Below are positions 16,834-23,754 of a DNA stretch of 64,000 bases, in pieces. A program made the translations under genes and the position numbers. The notes below the pieces were generated by a model, which had not been told where the DNA came from, did no database searches, and saw only the letters and a program-made list of their open reading frames with translations. The stretch lies in the NCBI RefSeq assembly GCF_005222805.1, contig NZ_STGC01000002.1, forward strand, positions 757,836 through 821,835, in the 5' to 3' direction. How positions within the stretch are numbered: the first letter of the stretch is position 1; every line of letters begins with the position of its first letter. This stretch comes from Devosia sp. FKR38 (GTDB lineage: Bacteria > Pseudomonadota > Alphaproteobacteria > Rhizobiales > Devosiaceae).

Positions 16834-17157
16834 TCAATAGTTGAATGAGGGAAGCGGATCGCCCTTCATGCAGGCAACCAGTCTGACCATGGCTTGGCTC
16901 TGGCAGGCACGCCAGCTGACGATAAATTTACACTGAAACATATCGGTCTCATACTGGACCTCGCAGTCCTGGCGATTGCGTTCATTCCACTTGCCGGCAA
17001 CGCGCGTTCGCGTCCATTGGCCGCCTGTTGGATCGCCGGCCGGAACACGAGGCTGATCTGGACTATATTTCACCAGTGATCTGCCCAGTGAAATCATGGC
17101 AAATGTCAGCCTGGCGCGCGCGAGTTGCTGCATTGTCTTGAGTTGCGTGTGCTTCAT
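16834..17157 (-). CDS. hypothetical protein with SPDQPRVPAGDPTGGQWT motif
   Basis: 107 residues from ATG 17157, chosen because AAGGAGG lies 8 nt upstream; longer starts lack a site. The N-terminal third is basic and helical. The middle carries SPDQPRVPAGDPTGGQWT, a motif repeatedly seen in Hyphomicrobiales proteins of unrelated context, including phage-like and toxin-like proteins. The C-terminal 50 residues contain four Cys (DCEVQYETDMFQC, WRACQ, VACMKG), which may form disulfides or bind metal. No signal peptide is evident. It precedes the DUF6968-like gene in a two-gene unit. Confidence 0.6.
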   Translation of the reverse strand: MKHTQLKTMQQLARARLTFAMISLGRSLVKYSPDQPRVPAGDPTGGQWTRTRVAGKWNERNRQDCEVQYETDMFQCKFIVSWRACQSQAMVRLVACMKGDPLPSFNY

Positions 17158-17350
17158 GACCGGCCTCCTTGCAATTAGCATAGGGGCAATGTTGAAGGCG
17201 GGCATAAGTGGGGCAGCGAATTTATGGTCTGGTCTGAATCGATGGCTGCTATCGCCCTGAGTCGGACTTCTAGGTCTCCGAAAGGCAGCGACTGAGGGAC
17301 CATCGGTTGCCCATAGTATTTCGAAGCAAGGCGCCAGACGATGGCGGCGT

Positions 17351-17465
17351 CACCCCCTCCCAACCTCCCCCATCAAGGGGGAGGTGGTGTCCAATGGGTT
17401 GGCCAACATGCTGCCCAAGAGTGGAGCCGTACCTCCCCCTTGATGGGGGAGGCTAGGAGTGGGTG
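17351..17465. repeat. BIME/MITE-like palindromic repeat, copy 2
   Basis: 115-bp copy of the element also at 13982 and 17905, with the same mirrored hairpins. Similarity with copy 3 continues past the right end through AAGAGAGCCCCGATATC (to about 17482), while copy 1 lacks this extension. It lies 95 bp before the DUF559 gene. The remaining parts of the 17158-17560 gap show no gene; 17158-17350 holds only the upstream region of the 107-aa gene. Confidence 0.9.
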
Positions 17466-17560
17466 AAGAGAGCCCCGATATCAATGACGCTCCCCTTGAT
17501 CCCTCCCAGCAATCGGGTGTCGACTGCCCCACGTGAAAGGACAGCCAGGACCAGTCAGCC

Positions 17561-17941
17561 ATGCCCAGGCCATCGCTGCCCAGAACCTTGCGTCAGCAAC
17601 CGACGCCATTCGAAGTCAAGTTCTGGCTGCTGATCCATCCCCTGCGCCAGGCCGGCTGGCACTTTCGCAAGCAGGCGCCGATTGGGCGCTATGTGGTGGA
17701 TTTTGTCTGCCACCGGGCCAAGCTCATCATCGAGATCGACGGCGACAGCCACTATACCGACGACGGAATCGCCCGCGACGCGGTGCGAACAGCCTTCCTC
17801 GAAAGCCAGGGCTATCGCCTGCTGCGCTTCGACAATCTCGACGTGCTGGAAAGCGATGATGCGGTCTTTCTCGCGGTCGCCGCGGCGCTGGACGCAAGCG
17901 GCATCACCCCCTCCCGACCTCCCCCATCAAGGGGGAGGTGA
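17561..17941 (+). CDS. DUF559 endonuclease-like (VSR fold) protein
   Basis: 126 residues. It shows the DUF559 pattern: RTLRQQPTPFEVKFWLLI, then FRKQAPIGRYVVDFVCHRAKLIIEIDGDSHYTDDGIARDAVR and FLESQGYRLLRFDNLDVL. The VDFVC...LIIEIDGDSH acidic residues match the (D/E)...ExDG catalytic core of very-short-patch-repair-type nucleases, so metal-dependent DNA cleavage is plausible though not shown for the family. The last ~12 codons and the stop lie inside repeat copy 3, so the C-terminus is repeat-encoded. Two repeat copies in the same orientation bracket the gene. No strong ribosome binding site is visible before ATG 17561. Confidence 0.85.
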   Translation: MPRPSLPRTLRQQPTPFEVKFWLLIHPLRQAGWHFRKQAPIGRYVVDFVCHRAKLIIEIDGDSHYTDDGIARDAVRTAFLESQGYRLLRFDNLDVLESDDAVFLAVAAALDASGITPSRPPPSRGR

Positions 17942-18019
17942 AACCCGGTGGGTTGAACGTGATGCTGCCCAAGAGTGGAGCCGTACCTCCCCCTTGATGG
18001 GGGAGGCTAGGAGGGGGTG
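17905..18019. repeat. BIME/MITE-like palindromic repeat, copy 3
   Basis: 115-bp copy with the same mirrored hairpins and core. It overlaps the 3' end of the DUF559 gene, supplying its stop codon (17939-17941). Similarity to copy 2 extends beyond the right end to about 18036. 18037-18210 is otherwise gene-free and leads into the next gene. Confidence 0.9.
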
Positions 18020-18210
18020 AAGAGAGCCCCGATATCGAGACCTATCCCCATCTCCCCGCCCCGGGCCCGCCCATCCATCACCCGGGCGCCGACAGCGGCC
18101 GGCCGGCGCGCTCGTCTGCGCGCGAACCTGTCGAAATCGCCGTGCCCCGTTCGTCATGCTATCGAATGGCCCTTCTGTGGGACGGGCCGCAGCCTTGGGA
18201 GATTTCAATA

Positions 18211-18762
18211 ATGCGCAAAGTGATGGCCGGCCTGTTTCATTCCGTCGATGGCGTGGTGGAAGCGCCCTACAAGTTCCAGTTCGATCGCTTTGACGATGAT
18301 CTGGGCGAGATGCTCACCGCCATCCAGGTGGAGACCGATCTGGTGCTGATGGGGCGCGTGGGCTGGTCGGAATGGGCCGGCTATTGGCCGACCGCCAGCC
18401 AGGACGGCGATTTTGCCGATTTCATCAATGGTGTGCCCAAGCATGTGGCGTCGAGCTCGCTGACCCAGGCGGACCTCACCTGGTCCAATTCCCATCTCAT
18501 CTATGGCGACCTGCTCGAACATGTCCGGGCGCTCAAGGCGGCGCCTGGCGGCACGATTGCCGCCATGGGCGGCATTTCGCTGGTGCGGCAATTGCTGTTC
18601 GCGGGCCTGATGGACGAATTGACGCTGATCACCCATCCGGTGGTGGCTGGTGAGGGTCGGCATTTGTTCGAGCCCGATGATCCCACCACGCGGCTCGATC
18701 TGGTGCGCAGCGTGGTGACCACCAAGGGCAATGTGGTTTCGACCTATCGCAAGGCGGACTAG
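18211..18762 (+). CDS. dihydrofolate reductase family protein (RibD C-terminal type)
   Basis: 183 residues with the RibD C-terminal/DHFR-like fold. It begins MRKVMAGLFHSVDGVVEAP, has VLMGRVGWSEWAGYWP, then APGGTIAAMGGISLVRQLL with the NADPH-binding Gly pair, and ends with LMDELTLITHPVVAGEGRHLF, all standard in stand-alone family members. Such proteins reduce pteridine- or flavin-related or unknown substrates; the true substrate is not predictable and folate reduction is unlikely. The upstream in-frame start was rejected because homology begins at 18211. Confidence 0.88.
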   Translation: MRKVMAGLFHSVDGVVEAPYKFQFDRFDDDLGEMLTAIQVETDLVLMGRVGWSEWAGYWPTASQDGDFADFINGVPKHVASSSLTQADLTWSNSHLIYGDLLEHVRALKAAPGGTIAAMGGISLVRQLLFAGLMDELTLITHPVVAGEGRHLFEPDDPTTRLDLVRSVVTTKGNVVSTYRKAD

Positions 18763-18775
18763 ACGCGCCGCCGCG

Positions 18776-19390
18776 TCACGGCGTCGGACCGATTTCGGCC
18801 AGGCGCGCAAACGCGCTGGGGCGCGGCGGGGCGGCCAGCGCCGCGCCGATCGCCTGGGCACAGGCCGCCGGCGTCATGGCGCCGGTATTGACTTCGAGGT
18901 CATAGATCCCCGGCACATGCACCGCATCCTGCCAGCGCTGCACCGGCGCCGGCACGCCCTCGCCTTTAACATACAGGCTGTCTGCATCTGCATTGCGCCG
19001 CGCCATGATGGTCTCGATGGGGCAATGGACGCCGACGAACAGCGCATCGAGGCCATGGAGGCTCCGGGCGCATTCGCGCAGGATGCCCAGGGGTTGGGAA
19101 TAGTGGTCGTGATGGCCAACATCGGCCGCCACGTCAAAGCCGGCGCGGGCATGGGCGGCAATGCTGGCATAGAGCGCCAGGAACAGCGGGCGGACCATGG
19201 GTTCGAGATCGGGGCGCTCGCCGCCCGGGCGCAGGCCGATGCCGGGCCGCAGATGCGGCGGCAGGCTGCGGTTCTGCGCATCGACGCCGAGGTTGATCCA
19301 GTGGCCGGGCAGGTCGGTCTGCATGGCCGCAGCGATGGACGACTTGCCGGCGCGCGGGGCGCCATTGAGGATGACGATGCGACCAGTCAT
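18776..19390 (-). CDS. chloramphenicol phosphotransferase-like kinase (CPT family)
   Basis: 204 residues. P-loop kinase fold with Walker A GAPRAGKSS at residues 9-17. The Asp in LGVDAQNRSLP occupies the position of the CPT catalytic base, and LFVGVHCPIETIMARR is the lid-like conserved block. In Streptomyces venezuelae CPT phosphorylates chloramphenicol, but environmental homologues are usually of unknown substrate, so resistance should not be assumed. Start at 19390 has GAGGGAAA upstream. It converges with the RibD-like gene 13 bp away. Confidence 0.8.
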   Translation of the reverse strand: MTGRIVILNGAPRAGKSSIAAAMQTDLPGHWINLGVDAQNRSLPPHLRPGIGLRPGGERPDLEPMVRPLFLALYASIAAHARAGFDVAADVGHHDHYSQPLGILRECARSLHGLDALFVGVHCPIETIMARRNADADSLYVKGEGVPAPVQRWQDAVHVPGIYDLEVNTGAMTPAACAQAIGAALAAPPRPSAFARLAEIGPTP

Positions 19391-19465
19391 GCGCTTTCCC
19401 TCAAACGACAACGGGGGCGATTGCTCACCCCCGTTCAGAACTTGGCTCGCCAGCGTCTTGCCGGC

Positions 19466-20002
19466 TTACTTCTTGGCAGCCTCGGCCAGGGCGATGGAGT
19501 CGAGGATCACCTTCTTGGCGTCCTCATAGCCGCCAACATGGCTGATCTTGGCCCATTTGCCGGGCTCGAGATCCTTGTAGTGGGTGAAGAAGTGCTTGAC
19601 GCGCTCGACCTGGATTTCCTGCATGTCGCCGATATCTTGAATGGCGTCATACATCTTGGTGAGCTTGGAGACCGGCACGGCAAGGATTTTTTCGTCCTGG
19701 CCGCCATCGTCTTCCATGAACAGCACGCCGATGGGGCGGCAGCGTACCACGGCGCCGGGCACCAGCGGGCGGGAGTTCATCACGATCACGTCGAGCGGAT
19801 CGCCATCACCGCACAGGGTGTGGGGCACAAAGCCGTAATTGCCCGGGTAGCGCATGGGCGTATAGAGGAAGCGATCGACGAACAGGGCGCCGCTGGCCTT
19901 GTCGATCTCGTACTTGATCGGCTCGCCGCCCATGGGGACTTCGATGATGACGTTGAGGTCGTCGGGCGGGTTCTTGCCGATCGCAATGGCGTCGATATTC
20001 AT
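19466..20002 (-). CDS. ppa: inorganic pyrophosphatase (soluble, family I)
   Basis: Hydrolyses pyrophosphate to two phosphates in the cytosol, pulling biosynthetic reactions forward. 178 residues, the standard bacterial hexameric enzyme size. The signature [10 protein letters not shown] supplies the three metal-binding Asp residues; [28 protein letters not shown] is the classic N-terminal block. It ends with the family's [16 protein letters not shown] stretch. Expressed as a single gene; a membrane pyrophosphatase (hppA) is also present in the window. Confidence 0.97.
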   Translation of the reverse strand: MNIDAIAIGKNPPDDLNVIIEVPMGGEPIKYEIDKASGALFVDRFLYTPMRYPGNYGFVPHTLCGDGDPLDVIVMNSRPLVPGAVVRCRPIGVLFMEDDGGQDEKILAVPVSKLTKMYDAIQDIGDMQEIQVERVKHFFTHYKDLEPGKWAKISHVGGYEDAKKVILDSIALAEAAKK

Positions 20003-20098
20003 GGGCTATGTGCCGTTCACAAGAGGGGTCGGAACAGGGGCAGGTTCTGCCCAATACGCCCCCCAAAGGCAAGGCAATTTAGCGCAAGCGGCCCATGC

Positions 20099-20548
20099 TT
20101 ATTTCACGATCAGCACCGGAATGGTGGCGCGCGCCAGCACTTCGGCGGCCTGGCTGCCCAGCAGCATGCGCTGGATGCCGCGTCGGCCGTGCGAGCCCAT
20201 GACGATGGTGTCGCAGCCGCGCTCGGACGCCGTCTGCACGATGGCGTCGGCCGGGCGCTGCTGGGGAACATGGATGGTCTGCACGGCAATGCCGGCCTTG
20301 TCGGCGATGTCGCGAGCGGCCGAAAGCACCTGTGTCGCCTGGGCGGCATAGGCCGCATCGAGTTGATCGAGGATCGGGCCGGCGTCCATGGCGCCAAAGC
20401 CGCCGGCCCCCAGGGCCGTGCTCACCGGGTCGGTGGCCGTCATGATGGTGACCGTGGCGCCGTGCAGGCGGGCCAGGTCCAGTCCGGCCGCCAGGGCCTT
20501 GTTGCTCAGTTCCGATCCGTCGGTGGCAATCAAAAGGGTGGTGAACAT
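20099..20548 (-). CDS. universal stress protein (UspA family)
   Basis: 149 residues from ATG 20548, which has AAGGAGG 9 nt upstream; longer open frame is not conserved. Starts FTTLLIATDGSELSNKAL, the family's Asp-containing nucleotide site, and ends DTIVMGSHGRRGIQRMLLGSQAAEVLARATIPVLIVK, the ATP-binding GxxGxxxxxxGSxA/S motif. It is therefore probably an ATP-binding type. Usually induced by stress; no specific regulatory site was seen. It diverges from a secreted protein gene. Confidence 0.93.
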   Translation of the reverse strand: MFTTLLIATDGSELSNKALAAGLDLARLHGATVTIMTATDPVSTALGAGGFGAMDAGPILDQLDAAYAAQATQVLSAARDIADKAGIAVQTIHVPQQRPADAIVQTASERGCDTIVMGSHGRRGIQRMLLGSQAAEVLARATIPVLIVK

Positions 20549-20674
20549 GGGCGTGGCCTCCTTGGGCGACAAAGCCTGATGCAACAGAGCTTGCCATGGC
20601 CGCGTTGGCGTCACATTGATCTGGATCATCGGGCGGATGCGCCGCCCTGTCACTGCGCTCGAGGAGGTCGAACC

Positions 20675-21262
20675 ATGTCCCAGTCCCGCCCCCGGGGGCG
20701 CCTCAAATCCATCGTGCTGTCAGCCCTGGCGCTGGGCATCGGCCTTGGCGCCGCGCCGGCGCTGGCCCAGTCGGGCTTTACCAGCGCCTATACCGATCTT
20801 AACCTCGACACCGCTTGCCTGGTGCTGGAGGCCGACGACTTCAGCGTTATCTGGGCCTGCCCGGGCTACAAGGGCTATCCGGTGCAAGTCAGCGAAGGCG
20901 ATCTCCGCTATGGCATCCGCTATGGCTTCAACATCGATGTCGACAGCCCGTTCCAGACCCCGCCGCCGTTCAATAACCTTGGCGCCAAGCTCGAATGGCG
21001 CTTGAGCAATGCCTCCGGCCGCTGGATGCCCGTGGCCACCATTGTGCGCTATCATCTGGCAGACCCCGAGACGGGGGAAAACAGCGGTCAGGTGCTGGTG
21101 GTGACCCAATTGGCGCCGGGCAACACCTGCCACATCGCCTATGTCGATGCCCGGGCCAACAGCGATGCCAATGAGCTGGCGCGCGCGGCGGCCGACAAGG
21201 CCGGCGATTTCGATTGCGCCACCGACACCATCGCCACGCCGGGCACGTTCGCCGCCTGGTAG
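20675..21262 (+). CDS. secreted hypothetical protein
   Basis: 195 residues. Signal peptide at residues 1-31 (basic start RPRGRLK, hydrophobic core, cleavage after ALA-Q). The mature part has Cys at TACLVLEADD, WACPGYKG, GNTCHIAY and DFDCATD, suggesting two disulfide bonds in the periplasm. The WxCxGYxGxPVxVxEGDLRYGIxYG block recurs in Hyphomicrobiales secreted proteins of unknown role. GAGGAGG lies 8 nt before the ATG. No domain function recognised. Confidence 0.7.
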   Translation: MSQSRPRGRLKSIVLSALALGIGLGAAPALAQSGFTSAYTDLNLDTACLVLEADDFSVIWACPGYKGYPVQVSEGDLRYGIRYGFNIDVDSPFQTPPPFNNLGAKLEWRLSNASGRWMPVATIVRYHLADPETGENSGQVLVVTQLAPGNTCHIAYVDARANSDANELARAAADKAGDFDCATDTIATPGTFAAW

Positions 21263-21294
21263 GCAAAAAAAACGGCGGGGTCGCCCCCGCCGTT
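21263..21294 (-). terminator. intrinsic terminator for the five-repeat protein gene
   Basis: 10-bp stem AACGGCGGGG/CCCCGCCGTT (21271-21280/21285-21294). Read on the minus strand it is followed by eight T, just after the stop of the minus-strand gene at 21320. It lies 8 bp after the plus-strand gene's stop and may serve both. Confidence 0.85.
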
Positions 21295-21319
21295 GCAGTG
21301 TTAGCGTGTGGCGGTCGGC

Positions 21320-22450
21320 CTAGCGCAGCACGACCCGGCCGGCTTCATAGGCGGTACGGCAGTCGCTGGCGTCATGGCCATTGTCGCTGTCGAGCAGCAC
21401 CGAGGCGGCGCCGGGGCCTTCAAAGCGCGGGTCATCGCACTGCTCGTCATTGGCATAGCTGGAGTCGTCGTCGCCGAATTCGATGCCGCTGCTGTCATAG
21501 GGAGCGCCGGCCACATATTGCGGCGTATAGACGGTGCGGATGCTGACCTGGCCGTCGGCCTCAAGGCTGCGGCAATCGCTGGCGTCGGCGCCCATATCTT
21601 CGCTCAGCAGCTTCTTGTCGGTGCCCGGGCCGGTGAAGCGCAGGTCATCGCATTCGCCGTCATTGGCATAGATGCTGGTGTCGGTGCCATAGTCGAAGGC
21701 CGGCACATCGCTGGTGCCGGGCAGGCGCAGCGTCACGGTACCGATGTCAAAGGCAGCCTGGCAGTCGGTGGCGTCGCGCATGCGGCTCTCCGGCGAGGGC
21801 TTGGCGGTCATGCCGGGGCCGGTGAAGTCGGGGTCGTCGCATTCCCCGTCCCTGGCCCATTCGCCGGAATCATCGCCGAAATTGATACGGCTGATCAGCC
21901 CGGCGCCGGGCACCGTGGCCACGTCGGCCGGTGGTGGCTCGATGCCGTCGCCCGCCAGGATCACCGTGCCGTTCTCATAGGCGGTGCGGCAGTCGGTGGC
22001 GTCATGCATCATGTCGACGTCGAGCAGCTCGGCGGCCGAGCCGGTGCCGGAGAAGCGCGGATCGTCGCATTCGCCGTCATTGGCCCATTCGCTGGTGTCG
22101 TCGCCGAAATCGGGCAGGTCGGCAGTGGTGGTATCAGCCGGGGTGGCCGCGGTGGCATCGTCCTTGAGGGTCACCGTGCCGGCCGTAACGGCGGCCTTGC
22201 AGTCGGTAGCGTCATGGCCCTTGTCGGCCTCCAGCAGTTCGGTGGCCGCGCCCGTGCCGGCAAAGCGCGGATCGTCGCACTCGCCATCATTGGCCCATTG
22301 GCTGGTGTCATCGCCAAAGTCGATGTCGGGCGTGCTGGCCGTGCCCGGCGCCGGCGGATTGGTCGGCTGTGCTAGGGCCGGTGCCATGCCACCAACCAGC
22401 AATACCAGTCCCAGCGCAGTCTGCGCGAGCAGTGTCCTGAAAGTCATCAT
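21320..22450 (-). CDS. secreted protein with five NDGECDD-type repeats
   Basis: 376 residues; signal peptide to about residue 28 (APALAQ). Five repeats of ~50 residues occupy 45-95, 115-166, 191-241, 253-304 and 325-375. Each has FGDDxSxWANDGECDDPRFxGxG, then a Leu-rich turn, then HDATDCRxAYxxGxVxL. Each repeat contains exactly two Cys, always 26 residues apart (58/84, 128/154, 204/230, 267/293, 338/364), which strongly suggests one disulfide per repeat; the Asp-rich loops could bind Ca2+. Linkers are Ala/Thr/Pro-rich. Function unknown; probably periplasmic or exported. Two adjacent ATGs (22450, 22447) both fit GAGGGG. It ends at a strong intrinsic terminator. Confidence 0.8.
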   Translation of the reverse strand: MMTFRTLLAQTALGLVLLVGGMAPALAQPTNPPAPGTASTPDIDFGDDTSQWANDGECDDPRFAGTGAATELLEADKGHDATDCKAAVTAGTVTLKDDATAATPADTTTADLPDFGDDTSEWANDGECDDPRFSGTGSAAELLDVDMMHDATDCRTAYENGTVILAGDGIEPPPADVATVPGAGLISRINFGDDSGEWARDGECDDPDFTGPGMTAKPSPESRMRDATDCQAAFDIGTVTLRLPGTSDVPAFDYGTDTSIYANDGECDDLRFTGPGTDKKLLSEDMGADASDCRSLEADGQVSIRTVYTPQYVAGAPYDSSGIEFGDDDSSYANDEQCDDPRFEGPGAASVLLDSDNGHDASDCRTAYEAGRVVLR

Positions 22451-22559
22451 GATGTCCCCTCGTTAAACGGTCCGCAGTCTCCTGCCACCACACTAGAGCG
22501 GCTTTTGGGCGGCCAACAGCCCCGGCGCCAAAGAATCGCCCCGAGGCTTAACCGGGCGT

Positions 22560-23504
22560 TCAGCCCGAAGCCTGGCGGGCGCGGCGTTCGGCCCGGCTGA
22601 ACAGCACCGATCCGGCCAGCACAAGGGCGGTACCCAGTGCGTGATAGGGCGTAAAAGGCTCACCCAGTACCCAGACGGCGATGACAATGGTCACGAGCGG
22701 ACCAAAGGCGGCCGTCGAGGATGTGGCGCGTGCGCCGATGCGGGCCATGCCGGCATTCATCAGAAAGCTTGGCAAGACGGTGCCCAACAGGCCCAGCGCC
22801 AGGCCATAGGCCCACACTTCAGGCGATAGCGCACCATAGCTGGCGGGGCCGGCCAGGATCAGGTTCTGCGCGATGCCGGCCACGGCGGCGGTGGACATGC
22901 CGATGCAGGTGAACAGGGCCGAGCCCAGCACCAGCATCTGCCGCTTGGCCAGGTGCTGATAGAGCGCAAAGGTGATGGCCGAGCCCAGGACCAGCAGCGT
23001 GCCGGTCACCAGGCCATCGGGATTGATCGCCAGGTTCCAGCCAAAGATCACCAGCAGCCCGGCATAGGACACCAGCATGGCCGGCACCACGCGCCAGACC
23101 ATGCGGTCGCCAAAGAACCACACGCCGAACAGCAGCACGAAGAAGGGATAGGTGAACAGCACCAGCCGCTCATATTGGGCGGAAACGAAGTTGAGCCCCA
23201 GGAAATCGAGATAGCTCGAGATGTAGTAGCCCAGGATGCCCACGGCCATGCTGGCCAGCACCAGGCGTGGCGTCAGCAGGCCGCGCAGCCGGGGTTCGCG
23301 CCGCAGAATGGTCAGCATGACCACCAGATAGACCGGCAGCGCCACCAGCATGCGCAGGCTGAGCAGCATTTCGGTGGAGACGCCCTCGCCATAGGCAAGC
23401 TTGATGAAGATGCCCTTGGTGGAAAACAGGATCGCGCCGCCGACGGCAAATCCATAGCCGAGCGGATCATTGGCGGTGGTGGCGGGCGGGGTGGTCGAAG
23501 ACAT
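22560..23504 (-). CDS. EamA/DMT family transporter (exporter)
   Basis: About 314-323 residues with ten hydrophobic helices forming two EamA repeats (roughly residues 20-150 and 165-300), as in ten-helix drug/metabolite exporters such as the threonine/homoserine exporter RhtA and relatives. No substrate-specific residue is readable. Two starts are possible: ATG 23504 with CAGGAACC upstream, taken here, or ATG 23531 preceded by GGTGA, which would add nine residues. The upstream 250 bp hold a leader ORF and alternative hairpins that would cover the 23531 start, so expression is probably controlled at the RNA level. Confidence 0.85.
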   Translation of the reverse strand: MSSTTPPATTANDPLGYGFAVGGAILFSTKGIFIKLAYGEGVSTEMLLSLRMLVALPVYLVVMLTILRREPRLRGLLTPRLVLASMAVGILGYYISSYLDFLGLNFVSAQYERLVLFTYPFFVLLFGVWFFGDRMVWRVVPAMLVSYAGLLVIFGWNLAINPDGLVTGTLLVLGSAITFALYQHLAKRQMLVLGSALFTCIGMSTAAVAGIAQNLILAGPASYGALSPEVWAYGLALGLLGTVLPSFLMNAGMARIGARATSSTAAFGPLVTIVIAVWVLGEPFTPYHALGTALVLAGSVLFSRAERRARQASG

Positions 23505-23521
23505 GAGGCGGTTCCTGAAGA

Positions 23522-23565
23522 GGTCCGCCATTGTCAGTCACCGACCGCCATTGGCGGACCGGTGA
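23522..23565 (-). promoter_or_regulatory. two mutually exclusive hairpins upstream of the DMT transporter gene
   Basis: Stem A pairs 23538-23543 (TCACCG) and 23546-23549 with 23553-23556 and 23560-23565. Stem B pairs 23522-23530 (GGTCCGCCA) perfectly with 23552-23560 (TGGCGGACC). Both use 23553-23560, so only one can form at a time. Stem B would bury the possible ATG at 23531-23529. No U-run follows, so control of translation start rather than termination is suggested. Confidence 0.5.
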
Positions 23566-23580
23566 GACGAAGGGCTGGCG

Positions 23581-23649
23581 TCAGCGCTCGTTCCGGTCCG
23601 AAGAGGAGCCAGAAAGCCAGATGCTAAGCAAAATGGTGGTCGTGCGCAT
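23581..23649 (-). CDS. candidate leader peptide upstream of the DMT transporter (22 aa)
   Basis: A 22-codon ORF beginning MRTTTILLSIW, with AGGA 9 nt before its ATG. The first codons are three Thr followed by Ile, Leu, Leu, as in amino-acid-sensing leader peptides. It stops 16 nt before the first of two competing hairpins, the spacing expected if ribosome position chooses between them. RhtA-type members of the DMT family export threonine/homoserine, so the codons would fit such a substrate. All of this is inference from sequence layout. Confidence 0.5.
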   Translation of the reverse strand: MRTTTILLSIWLSGSSSDRNER

Positions 23650-23698
23650 GAGGATTTCCTAGCGGCTATGGATCGGTGCTGACAAGGCTAACTGGACG

Positions 23699-23723
23699 CT
23701 ATCGGTTCGGTCCGATGTGATAG
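23699..23723. promoter_or_regulatory. palindromic site upstream of the leader peptide
   Basis: Nested inverted repeat: CTATC (23699-23703) with GATAG (23719-23723), and ATCGG (23701-23705) with CCGAT (23712-23716). It lies about 50 bp before the leader ORF, where an operator would be expected. No known binding motif was matched and no clear -35/-10 pair was identified. Confidence 0.35.
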
Positions 23724-23754
23724 TCTTTATCCGGTGGGTGTGAGCGGTCATCGC

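Noticed and set aside
13982..18019. CRISPR array
   Set aside because: The repeated units are three dispersed palindromic elements separated by genes, not regularly spaced direct repeats with spacers, and no cas genes are present.
18776..19390. Chloramphenicol resistance gene
   Set aside because: CPT-like fold alone does not show resistance; neighbours are housekeeping genes and the substrate is unknown.
18731..21262. 843-codon plus-strand open frame across ppa and the stress-protein gene
   Set aside because: Only its last 195 codons, from the ATG at 20675 with a signal peptide and GAGGAGG, are supported; the rest is antisense to three well-identified genes.
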